Assembly: GCA_965206145.1 (NCBI GenBank)
Contig: CBDBIK010000005.1
Coordinates: 248,001-312,000 of the forward strand
Reading direction: 5' to 3'
Origin: CBDBIK01 sp965206145
GTDB lineage: Bacteria; Pseudomonadota; Alphaproteobacteria; TMED109
Length of the DNA stretch: 64,000 nucleotides
Part shown: positions 26,401-33,668 of the stretch, piece by piece
Layout: every line of letters begins with the position of its first letter
Position numbering within the stretch: position 1 is the first letter of the stretch
Made by a program: the position numbers and the translations under genes
The notes under the pieces: generated by a model
Told to the model about the DNA's origin: nothing
Databases searched by the model: none
Seen by the model: only the letters and a program-made list of their open reading frames with translations

Positions 26401-27041
26401 CCGTCGCCGACGAGATCGTCCTTGACACCTTGAATGAAACAAGCGTGCGGCTGCGGATGCTCGTAAGCCGATCCCGAATCAACAAGTTCGTTCGTGCGGT
26501 GGTCGACGTACGAATGGCCCTGAGAGGGGCCCTCGATCCCGTACGCCCAATGAAGGCCCGTGTTGAACCATTGTGGACTGTTAGGTGCCGCCATTTGGGT
26601 GGCCAGCATGTAGCTGAGTTCATCCCGGAAGGTCATGGCGTCCTCTTCCGAATCGAAAAGGTTTGCTTTCCAGCCCCAGTAGGTCCACGTCCCAGCCAGA
26701 CGGTCAAACACCTCCGTCGCGTGACGCTCCGGGCCGTTCCTTTCGTCCTCGGACAATTCGGCGAGCTTAGTCTCGTCGGGAACCCGTCTCTGCAACCACT
26801 TTGGAACACCCCGTTCACGTACAGGATTCAGTGTTTTTGCCGGAGGAACACCTGTCTTGCGGAAGTACTTCTGTGCCATGACCCCGACCGCCACGTGCGA
26901 CCACGATTTGGGGGCCTGGATCCCATCGAGCCGGAACACCACCGATCCGTCCGGATTTCGGATTTCGCTGGAGACCGACTGAAAGGCGATCGATTCGTAG
27001 GGAGACGAGCCGGGTTGAGTAAAGCGGCGAGAAAACTTCAT
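23484..27041 (-). CDS. nrdJ: Vitamin B12-dependent (class II) ribonucleotide reductase
   Basis: Adenosylcobalamin-dependent enzyme making deoxyribonucleotides, oxygen-independent. It has 1185 residues. The substrate and radical site region contains NPCSEYMFLDDTACNLASLNL-type sequence (split here as NPCSEYMFLDD and ACNLASLNL). A CIAPTGTIGLVMDCDTTG motif follows. The C-terminal TSCPD-like domain (about 1000-1120) is followed by a cysteine-rich zinc-ribbon end with CLDCLNF and CLKCATCGATTGC. The gene stands alone on the minus strand. No class I genes are in view. The leader carries two perfect short hairpins. Confidence 0.95.
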   Translation of the reverse strand: MKFSRRFTQPGSSPYESIAFQSVSSEIRNPDGSVVFRLDGIQAPKSWSHVAVGVMAQKYFRKTGVPPAKTLNPVRERGVPKWLQRRVPDETKLAELSEDERNGPERHATEVFDRLAGTWTYWGWKANLFDSEEDAMTFRDELSYMLATQMAAPNSPQWFNTGLHWAYGIEGPSQGHSYVDHRTNELVDSGSAYEHPQPHACFIQGVKDDLVGDGGIMDLWIREARLFKYGSGTGSNFSDLRASDEPLSGGGRSSGLLSFLRVGDRAAGAIKSGGTTRRAAKMVVVDADHPDIEEFVDWKLVEEQKVADLVSGSALAERHLNEILVACEGDSENRLDPARNRKLARAITRARKEACIPEGSIQRTLDLAREGAKQIEIDPYDVDWTSEAYLTVSGQNANNTVRVTDEFMQAVLDESEWRLLRRTDGEVAKIIPARGLWDRIVKAAWGCADPGLQFHTTINAWHTCPESGPIRASNPCSEYMFLDDTACNLASLNLVRFRGPHGSFNVDDFEHAVRLWTVVLEISVLMAQYPSPRIAQRSWEFRTLGLGYANIGGYLMSNGIGYGSSEGRALCGAITALLTGVAYRTSAEMAHQSGPFPGYPQNADAMARVMRNHARAARGESEGYEGIEALPVPLDNASCPDGPLVEAAVRSWDEAIDLGKQHGYRNAQTTCIAPTGTIGLVMDCDTTGIEPDFALVKFKTLAGGGSFKIINQAVPSALAALGYTDTEIENIVNHAIGHGTLANAPGVNHETLRQKGFGDEEIGKVEEVLKDAFDIRGVFGPHVLGGDFLTKTLGIEKALLDDPFLDVLSHLGFAATDVSQASTWATGAMTLEGAPHLRPEHLHVFDCARPCGPTGTRSLSWESHVEMMAAAQPFVSGAISKTVNMPDDAGIPDCEDAYRMAWQRGLKAIAIYRDGSKLSQPLSAIAVPAGAEELEVAAFEQAVSAQGPQTGPVRRRLPDRRKGYTQKATVGGHKVYLRTGEYEKGGLGEIFLDMHKEGAAFRSLMNNFAMAISLGLQYGVPLEEFVEAFTFTRFEPSGAVQGNDRIKLSTSVLDYVFRELAISYLERDDLAHVSKDDLLPDSVGKGEIQSEFPTDYRHHLSQGYVRGNFRVLEGDGGRQPVKMGATGTEDSSAEPISRNRDSLAAVKARMQGYESEQCLDCLNFTMVRNGTCLKCATCGATTGCS

Positions 27042-27061
27042 GGCAGACCCCCAACCAGATC

Positions 27062-27103
27062 GACCTTAGTAGGTCTATGCCACGTCAGTTCCTCGAAGAA
27101 CTG
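27062..27103 (-). promoter_or_regulatory. Two perfect hairpins in the nrdJ leader
   Basis: GACCT/AGGTC (27062-27066 with 27071-27075, 4-base loop) and CAGTTC/GAACTG (27086-27091 with 27098-27103, 6-base loop) lie 20-60 bases before the nrdJ start. They could form in the mRNA leader or be an operator. No NrdR box or cobalamin riboswitch core was recognised. Confidence 0.25.
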
Positions 27104-27291
27104 CCGCGCAAGCAACACCCTCCGCGGGAGTTGACACGGGGTGCGCAGAGTGGGCAAAGCGACGATAGCGATTTGTCAATATATCCGCAACTTTTGTCAC
27201 TTGCGCATGAAAAACGTCCTACATCCGGTGTTAGATGCAATATCCAGTGTTTGAGGTAACTTCGCTAAGCTTCCATCGTAAACTTAAAAGC

Positions 27292-28290
27292 TTAGGCAAC
27301 AGTGAGAATGATTTTCCCCAGGGGAGGTTCCGATTCCATCAAGGCATGCGCGGCCGCTGCCTCAGCAAGCGGAAATGTCCGGGTGATGATCGGTCGAACC
27401 GTGCCTCTCTCGAGAAGCGGCCAAACCTTGTCTTGGAGTGCATCTCGCAGCCGTCCCTTTTCCGGAACACTTCGGGGCCGTAGCAAGGATCCAGTCACCG
27501 TGAGACGCTTGCGCAGGATCGGAGCGAGCCCGAGTTCTCCCCGGTAGCCGCCGAGAAAGGCGATGATCGAAAGACATCCCTCGACGGCAAGAACGTCGAG
27601 GTTTCTGTCCAAGTAGGAAGCTCCGACCATGTCGAGGACGAGATCGACGCCCGCGCCGTCGGTGAGGTCCTTCACCACAGCAACAAAGTCCTCCGTTCGG
27701 TAATTGATCCCTCTCTCGGCACCAATCTCCTCGCAGGCCCTGCAGCGCTCATCGCTCCCGGCCGTTGCAAACACGCGAACTCCGAATGCGGACGCAAGCT
27801 GAATTGCCGTGGTGCCGATGCCGGATGCGCCGCCATGCACGAGAAAGCGTTCACCCTTGCGGAGTCCACCGGCATCAAATGCGTTGGCCCAAACGGTGAA
27901 GAAGGTTTCAGGGATGCCGGCCGCCACTTGAGATTCCATTCCCCCGGGCACGGGAAGCGTCTGCACCTCGGGGGCTGCGCACCAGGCGGCGTAGCCTCCG
28001 CCCGAGACGAGTGCCATCACCCTTTCTCCGATGGCAAACTCCGTCGCGCCCTCGCCAAGGGCCTCGACCCGACCCGCCACCTCAAGGCCGGGAATGTCGC
28101 TCGCCCCGGGTGGCGGTGGGTAGTCACCCGAACGTTGCATCAGGTCGGGGCGGTTGACCCCGGCTGCTTCCACGCGAATCAGCACCTCGCCCTTCGCAGG
28201 CTTCGGCACCGGCCGACGGACGGGAATCAAGACTTCCGGCCCGCCTGGAGCAGAAATCTCCACGGCGTCCATCTCGGAAGGAATGTGCAT
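27292..28290 (-). CDS. NAD(P)H:quinone oxidoreductase, zinc-free MDR family
   Basis: Medium-chain dehydrogenase/reductase of 332 residues. The GroES-like part contains EAAGVNRPDLMQRSGDYPPP. The nucleotide-binding Rossmann motif is FLVHGGASGIGTTAIQLA (about 145-162). The structural and catalytic zinc cysteines of alcohol dehydrogenases are missing, as in quinone oxidoreductases. Family members reduce quinones with NADPH. The start at 28290 is an ATG; ATG 28272 is an alternative. It is divergent from DUF1192, a pairing common in alphaproteobacteria. Confidence 0.88.
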   Translation of the reverse strand: MHIPSEMDAVEISAPGGPEVLIPVRRPVPKPAKGEVLIRVEAAGVNRPDLMQRSGDYPPPPGASDIPGLEVAGRVEALGEGATEFAIGERVMALVSGGGYAAWCAAPEVQTLPVPGGMESQVAAGIPETFFTVWANAFDAGGLRKGERFLVHGGASGIGTTAIQLASAFGVRVFATAGSDERCRACEEIGAERGINYRTEDFVAVVKDLTDGAGVDLVLDMVGASYLDRNLDVLAVEGCLSIIAFLGGYRGELGLAPILRKRLTVTGSLLRPRSVPEKGRLRDALQDKVWPLLERGTVRPIITRTFPLAEAAAAHALMESEPPLGKIILTVA

Positions 28291-28815
28291 GGTAGTTCGA
28301 CTCCAAAAATCAAAGACTCAATCGCATTATGGCGGAGAGGAAGAGGCTCCCCTCTTGCAGGAAGCAATCCGCATCAGCGTTCTGCCAGCTCGCCTCGATG
28401 GATGAAAAATTCCCGACAATTGGGAAAAGAACAAACTTCCCGGGACAAGGAGCATTAAACAATGAACTTGTCTCCAAATAATTTCGTCGGTTCCGTCGGT
28501 TCTATCGAAGTGCTTCGAATTTTGTGACAAACTTGCCAGCTCGGAGTTCTGGTGCTGGGCACTGTCCGGTTCGGTTGCTTGGATCTGCGTACACACCCCA
28601 CTCAGTGAGTTCTGGTTTCTCTGACCTCGCTCGTCAGGAACACCACCTTGGATGTCTCGGCGGTGAGCAGCGGAAGCACCAGTGTCAACCGATCTCAGCG
28701 TCGGCCCCTTAGCCTTTCCCGGCCAATATCTCGCGCAGCCGGTCGATACCACACGGCCCCGGTACTGGTGTCCATGTGCTGGAAGGGACCCCCACGGACA
28801 GCTATTGTCCCTAAC
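28291..28815. other. Intergenic region before DUF1192, no gene supported
   Basis: 525 bases between the quinone oxidoreductase and DUF1192. A minus-strand frame of 232 codons runs through it and over DUF1192 but shows no domain. A perfect GGACA/TGTCC hairpin lies just before the DUF1192 ATG. A 9-base direct repeat (CGTCGGTTC twice) is near 28484. No known RNA family was recognised. Confidence 0.4.
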
Positions 28816-29010
28816 ATGCAGACGGAAGAGGATCTCCCAATCCGGAAAAAGGAAGCTGAAGGTATTCCCCGGAACCTTGAGCGGCTGTCTGTCGACGTGC
28901 TCAAGCAGTACATCAAAGAGCTTGATGAAGAGAAGAAGCGCGCCAAAGCGGAAATTGAAGCGCGTGGAGGAGCCCTGGCGGCAGCCGAAAGCGTCTTCCA
29001 AAAGAGTTAA
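28816..29010 (+). CDS. DUF1192 family small protein
   Basis: 64 residues, typical length for DUF1192. The N-terminal acidic DLPIRKKE stretch is followed by LSVDVLKQYIKELDEEKKR, a helix that should form a coiled coil, and it ends in the conserved AAAESVFQKS. The function is unknown; the family is almost confined to alphaproteobacteria and is often beside the same quinone oxidoreductase. The start is ATG 28816, the only one that gives the family N terminus. The usual neighbour on the other side, a DUF1013 regulator, is not here; an IS remnant follows instead. Confidence 0.85.
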   Translation: MQTEEDLPIRKKEAEGIPRNLERLSVDVLKQYIKELDEEKKRAKAEIEARGGALAAAESVFQKS

Positions 29011-29084
29011 TCCGCAAGGGTTCACAAGGGGGGATATACCGAGGCCGCCCCAGATAACTCCAACCTGGAGGTATCGGGGGGATC

Positions 29085-29584
29085 ATGCGCAAGAGCCGAC
29101 TTAAGCGGCCACAAACAGGATCGCCTGATTGAGCATTTCGTTAGCAGGAACAACGGCACGTATGGCCGCGGTGCTGTGCGGCATTGATGGTAAAGGCGGC
29201 TACATTTTTCTTTCGTCGTCTGCGTGAAGTCATATGCCTTGAACTGCTGACCGAAAGTGAGACGACGCCACGGGCGAGATCGAAATCGATGAAAGCTATT
29301 TCGGCGGTAAGCGCAAAGGCAGCCAGGGAGTGATCGGAAAAATCCTAGTTCTCGGGCTTTTGAAGCGTGGCGGGAAAGTTCACATGAAGGTCATTGCCGA
29401 CGCTTCCGAAGAGACCTTGATGCCGGTTATTAAGAGCAAGGTTATCCCGGACAGTATCGTCTACTCAGACTGCCGGGAGGACTACAACACGCCAGATATT
29501 TCCGACTTCCGGCACTTCCGGATCAATCATTTGGCACCCTTGACCGACAACGGAAACCACATCAATGGGATCAAGAATTTTTGA
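29085..29584 (+). pseudogene. Decayed IS1595-family (ISXO2-like) transposase
   Basis: Begins ATG CGC AAG AGC (MRKSRL), then needs several frame changes: KQDRLIEHFV in one frame, AGTTARMAAVLCGID in the next and FFFRRLREVICLELL in a third. The DDE core resumes with EIEIDESYFGGKRKG, GKILVLGLLKRGGKVHMK, ETLMPVIKSKVIPDSIVYSD, and FRHFRINH...NHINGIKNF, then stops where the functional protein would continue with the last catalytic region. At least three frameshifts plus a 3' truncation make it inactive. Terminal inverted repeats were not found by eye. Confidence 0.85.
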
Positions 29585-29677
29585 AAGAGGCCTATGTACT
29601 GTAAGTAACCACGTTATCTGGATACTTGTTTATCGTGTTCACGGTTCACAGGATCGGCTGACGCCGTTCGTCTTCCC

Positions 29678-30982
29678 ATGAGTGCCATGTCCCGATCCGG
29701 CGACTACAGACCCGACACGCTCGCCGTGCACGCGGGCCAGCGCCCCGATCCCGTCCACGGTTCACGGGCGCAGCCAATCTTTCAGACCACTTCCTACGTT
29801 TTCGACGACATCGATCACGCCGCTGCCCTGTTCAACCTGGAGCGGGCCGGACACATCTACAGTCGTATTTCGAATCCGACCGTGGCAGCCCTCGAGGAAC
29901 GACTCGCCGCCCTCGAGGGTGGCGTAGCGGCTATCTGTACTGCGAGCGGCCAGGCGGCCCTTCACCTTGCCATCGCCACGTTGATCGGTACGGGTGGACA
30001 CATCGTCGCTTCAAGTGCCCTCTACGGAGGAAGTCGCAACCTCCTCGGCCTCACACTTCCCCGATTCGGAATCGAAACCACGTTCGTGCCACCGCGGGAT
30101 CCAGCCGCGATGGCGGCCGCCGTCCGCCCCGAGACTCGCCTTTTCTTCGCTGAAACCCTGGGAAATCCCGGCTTAGAGGTGCTCGACGTTCCCGCTATCG
30201 CAGACGCGGCCCACCACGCAAGCGTGCCGCTGCTTGTCGACAATACATTCGCAACCCCGCACCTGTGCCGCCCCATTGAGCACGGGGCCGACATCGTCAT
30301 GCACTCGGCAACGAAATTCCTCGGCGGCCATGGCGTCGCCATTGGCGGGGCCCTCATCGACGGCGGCAGTTTCGACTGGGGAGCCTCCGACCGCTTCCCA
30401 ACCATCACCGAACCCTACGCCGGTTACCACGGGATCCGGTTCTCCGAAGAATACGGCCCCGCCGCCTTCTCGGCGCGCGCCCGGGCCGAGGGACTCCGAG
30501 ATTTCGGTGCCTGCATGAGCCCGCAACACGCTTTCTACATCCTGCTTGGAGTGGAGACTCTCGGTCCCCGCATGGATCGCCATGTCGCCAACGCTCGCGC
30601 CGTAGCGGAATTTCTTGCTGCGCGCGAGGAAGTCGAATGGGTCACATGGCCTGGCCTGGATTCACATCCCGATTACGCACTTGCGAAGAAACTCCTTCCA
30701 AAAGGGCCGGGTGCCATCATCTCCTTCGGAATTATCGGCGGACGGAGCGGCGGGCGGGCGTTCATCGAGGGAGTCGAGATCTTCTCGCACCTTGCCAATG
30801 TGGGCGATGCGAAATCACTTGTGATCCACCCTGCGAGCACCACGCACGCCCAGCTTGATGCAGAAGCACTCGAGGAAGTCGGAATCGGTGAAGGTCTCAT
30901 CAGACTCTCCGTGGGAATCGAGGACCCTGCCGACCTGCTTGAGGATCTTGACCGAGGCCTTCGACGCGCAGCCAAGGCATGA
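29678..30982 (+). CDS. metY: O-acetyl-/O-succinyl-homoserine sulfhydrylase family enzyme
   Basis: PLP enzyme of the Cys/Met metabolism family, making homocysteine from activated homoserine and sulfide. It has 434 residues. The N terminus contains TLAVHAGQRPDP and a YSRISNPTVAALEERLAALEG substrate segment (shown here as SRISNPTVAALEERLAALEG). The cofactor lysine is in MHSATKFLGGHG, and the Asp in LLVDNTFATP. The length fits MetY better than the shorter gamma-synthases, but MetY and MetZ are not separable with certainty. ATG 29678 or 29687 are both possible starts. It overlaps the next gene by ATGA. Confidence 0.88.
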   Translation: MSAMSRSGDYRPDTLAVHAGQRPDPVHGSRAQPIFQTTSYVFDDIDHAAALFNLERAGHIYSRISNPTVAALEERLAALEGGVAAICTASGQAALHLAIATLIGTGGHIVASSALYGGSRNLLGLTLPRFGIETTFVPPRDPAAMAAAVRPETRLFFAETLGNPGLEVLDVPAIADAAHHASVPLLVDNTFATPHLCRPIEHGADIVMHSATKFLGGHGVAIGGALIDGGSFDWGASDRFPTITEPYAGYHGIRFSEEYGPAAFSARARAEGLRDFGACMSPQHAFYILLGVETLGPRMDRHVANARAVAEFLAAREEVEWVTWPGLDSHPDYALAKKLLPKGPGAIISFGIIGGRSGGRAFIEGVEIFSHLANVGDAKSLVIHPASTTHAQLDAEALEEVGIGEGLIRLSVGIEDPADLLEDLDRGLRRAAKA

Positions 30983-31779
30983 GATTCGAAGCCGGAGGAA
31001 AAGCCGTCGAGGCAACCACCGGGGGCAAAGACTTCAATGGCGAACAGCCCGTGGTGATCCTCCTGCACGGTGCAGGCATGGATCACACCGTCTGGAGCCT
31101 TCAGTCGCGTTGGTTCTCGCACCACGGTTTCTCCGTTCTGGTACCAGACTTCCCCGGCCACGGAAGAAGCGAAGGTCCGCCCGTGCAGGACGCACCCGCT
31201 CTTGCCGATTGGCTCGCGCGGTTCATGGATTCGCTGAACATTCCATCCGCGCGCATCGCCGGGCACAGCATGGGATCGCTCACTGCCCTTGAATTCGCCC
31301 GGCGCCACCCCGAACGGGCCGAGCGTCTCGTCCTTTTCGGTGCCGCGATGGAAATGCCAGTCCACCCCAAGCTTCTCGAAGCAGCAAACGCAAACCCGCC
31401 GGACGCCGCGGGCATGATCGTCCTGTGGGGACACGGGAAAGATGCGCGCATGGGTGGAGCAAGGTCCCCAGGAACGTGGAGCACCGGGGCGGCAAGAACG
31501 CTGTTGGTACGGGCCCCGCAAGGAACGCTTGCCGCCGCACTTGGCCTATGCGCTGCCTACGGAGACGGAGAGGTTGCGGCGCGCGCTGTCTCGTGTCCGG
31601 CCGTGGTGGTAAGCGGTTCGGATGACCGGATGACGCCTGCAAAGGCGGGTCGCAAGCTTGCGCTTGCGATGGCAAACGCCCGCTACGAAGAGATCACGGA
31701 CTGCGGCCACATGATAATGACCGAGGCACCCGATCGGGCACTGAAGGTTCTCATCAAGGCGCTTGGAGAGAACTCGTGA
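30979..31779 (+). CDS. Alpha/beta hydrolase
   Basis: 266 residues of the alpha/beta-hydrolase fold. The oxyanion region is VILLHGAGMDHTVW, and the nucleophile elbow is AGHSMGSLTALE (Ser about 95). The acid is likely the Asp in VVVSGSDDRMTP and the His in ITDCGHMIMTEAP. It overlaps both neighbours by 4 bases, forming a three-gene operon with the homocysteine-forming enzyme and a thioesterase. The substrate is not predictable; an ester or thioester is likely. Confidence 0.88.
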   Translation: MRFEAGGKAVEATTGGKDFNGEQPVVILLHGAGMDHTVWSLQSRWFSHHGFSVLVPDFPGHGRSEGPPVQDAPALADWLARFMDSLNIPSARIAGHSMGSLTALEFARRHPERAERLVLFGAAMEMPVHPKLLEAANANPPDAAGMIVLWGHGKDARMGGARSPGTWSTGAARTLLVRAPQGTLAAALGLCAAYGDGEVAARAVSCPAVVVSGSDDRMTPAKAGRKLALAMANARYEEITDCGHMIMTEAPDRALKVLIKALGENS

Positions 31780-32234
31780 ACGAGGTGCCCATCAAGGGGC
31801 GTGATCGCTATCCCTACTGGCGGGAACTGCAGACACGATGGGCTGACAACGACATCTATGGGCACATGAACAACGTTGTCCACTACCAACTCTTCGACAC
31901 GGTCGTGAACCGGTTCATGGCCGAGGAAGCGGGCTGGAATCCCGGCACCTCCGATGCCATTGGAATCACACCCGAGACCCGATGCCAGTACTTCAAGCAG
32001 CTTCGCTACCCTGATGCCGTCGATGCAGGCGTCCGGGCCGCGCGTCTCGGGGAATCGAGCGTGGTCTACGACATCGGACTGTTTCGCAGCGGTGATCCCG
32101 ATCCCGCCGCGGTCGGACACTTCGTTCACGTGTTCGTCGCCCGCGAACGCCAGCATGAAAAAGTCCCCGTACCGAGGAAAATCCGGAGCGCAATCGAGCG
32201 GCTCCTGTTCAACGATGTGGAAGAAACCGGCTGA
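31776..32234 (+). CDS. Hotdog-fold acyl-CoA thioesterase (4HBT type)
   Basis: 152 residues. The catalytic segment RWADNDIYGHMNNVVHYQL has the Asp and HMNN arrangement of 4-hydroxybenzoyl-CoA thioesterase-like proteins. It probably hydrolyses an acyl-CoA. The start is GTG 31776, overlapping the preceding stop as GTGA. It is followed 10 bases later by the convergent rpmE. Confidence 0.88.
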   Translation: MNEVPIKGRDRYPYWRELQTRWADNDIYGHMNNVVHYQLFDTVVNRFMAEEAGWNPGTSDAIGITPETRCQYFKQLRYPDAVDAGVRAARLGESSVVYDIGLFRSGDPDPAAVGHFVHVFVARERQHEKVPVPRKIRSAIERLLFNDVEETG

Positions 32235-32244
32235 GGCCGGTTGG

Positions 32245-32466
32245 TCAGACCTTGAGGTTTCCGAAACGCTTGGCAAAACGTGCGACCTGGCCGCCGGATT
32301 CACGAAGCTGGACGGGCCCGCCCGTCCATGCGGGATGCGAGTGGGGGTCCACGTCAAGTTTGAGGGTGTCGCCCTCCTTACCCCAAGTGGAACGCGTTTT
32401 GTATTCAGTCCCGTCGGTCATCACCACGCTAATTTCGTGATAGTCGGGGTGAATATCCTTTTTCAT
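32245..32466 (-). CDS. rpmE: 50S ribosomal protein L31
   Basis: 73 residues starting MKKDIHPDYHEISVVMTDGT, diagnostic of L31. HPAWTGG lies in the middle. The zinc-binding cysteines of the C+ form are absent, so this is the zinc-independent type. The ATG at 32466 is used rather than an upstream in-frame codon that would add 29 residues without similarity. Confidence 0.93.
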   Translation of the reverse strand: MKKDIHPDYHEISVVMTDGTEYKTRSTWGKEGDTLKLDVDPHSHPAWTGGPVQLRESGGQVARFAKRFGNLKV

Positions 32467-32678
32467 GGATTTCTGCCGCATCTCCAAGTCAAGAACGGCA
32501 GGATACCGCTCCAAGAGAGCGCAATCGATACAGGAAGGATCCGGCCCAGGCAACCGAGACGGAGCAGCCTCACCACTCTAGCCTTATCACACCTCGGTAA
32601 TGCACCCCAGTTAAACCTGTTTAGGACACTTGCAGAAGAGATGGCGATGCCCCACACCACAGGCCAGGAGTTTCAATA

Positions 32679-33659
32679 ATGTCTTATGCCCTCGCGGGGC
32701 AGGGAAAGAGGAACGGGCCAACTCACATGAAAGTTCCCGTCGGCGACGGACACGTCCTCCACGTCCGCACCACCGGCAACGAACACGGCATTCCCGCCGT
32801 TTACCTGCACGGCGGCCCGGGAAGCGGATGCAGGCCCTCGCACGCCAGCTTGTTCGATCAACAGCGTTTCCGGGTGATCCTCCCCGACCAACGTGGGGCC
32901 GGCTTGTCGACCCCGAAGCGGGGCCTCGTCGGCAACGGCACGCCTGAGCTGGTGGCCGACCTAGAGCGAATCCGCGAGGAGATCGGCATTGATCGCTGGA
33001 TGCTTGTCGGGGGATCCTGGGGAAGTACACTCGCACTCGCCTACGCCGAGGCGCATCCGGAACGGATACTTGGAATTGTCCTACGGGCCGTTTTCCTTGG
33101 AACCCGGGAGGAAGGTCACTGGGCATTCCGACAAGCGGCACAAACGTTCCGCCCCGACCTGTGGACGGCGTTCCGCGACCTTTTGCCTGAAGAAGAGCGC
33201 GATGATCCAATTGCCGCCTACGGGAAGCGCCTCGAAAATCCGAACTCTCGAATTCATCGTCCCGCCGCCGAAGCGTGGGCCGTCTACGAGGGAACCCTGG
33301 CCACACTCACACCGCCCGAGGCAAAACTCCCCGGAACGCTGGACCGCGGGCCCGCCCGGGACGATGGCCACGGGCCCAATACTCCCTACATTGAATGGCA
33401 CTACTTGAAAAACGACTTCTTCCTTGCCTCGGGACAACTCTTGAAAGGCGCGAACCCGCTAGCCTGTATCCCGGGAAAAATTATCCAGGGACGTTACGAT
33501 CTCCTGTGTCCGCCCGGGACCGCAGCGGCACTCGCCCGTGCCTGGCCGGATGCGGAACTCGAGATCGTGTCCCGAGCAGGGCATATGGATTCCGAACCGC
33601 CGATCCGAAACGCAGTCATTAAGGCCATTTCGGACATCGCCTCTCAGATTGAGAAATAG
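32679..33659 (+). CDS. pip: Proline iminopeptidase (S33 family)
   Basis: Releases N-terminal proline from peptides. It has 326 residues. The hallmark PAVYLHGGPGSGC is near residue 45, ILPDQRGAGLSTP follows, and the nucleophile is in LVGGSWGSTLALAYAE (Ser about 112). The acid is probably in IIQGRYDLLCPP and the His in VSRAGHMDSEP. It is cytosolic, with no signal peptide. It ends 9 bases before the long M23 gene on the same strand. Confidence 0.9.
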   Translation: MSYALAGQGKRNGPTHMKVPVGDGHVLHVRTTGNEHGIPAVYLHGGPGSGCRPSHASLFDQQRFRVILPDQRGAGLSTPKRGLVGNGTPELVADLERIREEIGIDRWMLVGGSWGSTLALAYAEAHPERILGIVLRAVFLGTREEGHWAFRQAAQTFRPDLWTAFRDLLPEEERDDPIAAYGKRLENPNSRIHRPAAEAWAVYEGTLATLTPPEAKLPGTLDRGPARDDGHGPNTPYIEWHYLKNDFFLASGQLLKGANPLACIPGKIIQGRYDLLCPPGTAAALARAWPDAELEIVSRAGHMDSEPPIRNAVIKAISDIASQIEK

Positions 33660-33668
33660 GAATCCACG

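Noticed and set aside
25656..27134. 492-codon frame on the plus strand opposite nrdJ
   Set aside because: Antisense to a certain gene; no domain, and long antisense frames are expected in GC-rich coding DNA.
28327..29025. 232-codon minus-strand frame
   Set aside because: It overlaps DUF1192 in full and shows no recognisable domain or codon pattern.
29585..29677. Possible SAM-II or SAM/SAH riboswitch upstream of metY
   Set aside because: The interval is only 93 bases and the conserved pseudoknot core sequences were not recognised.
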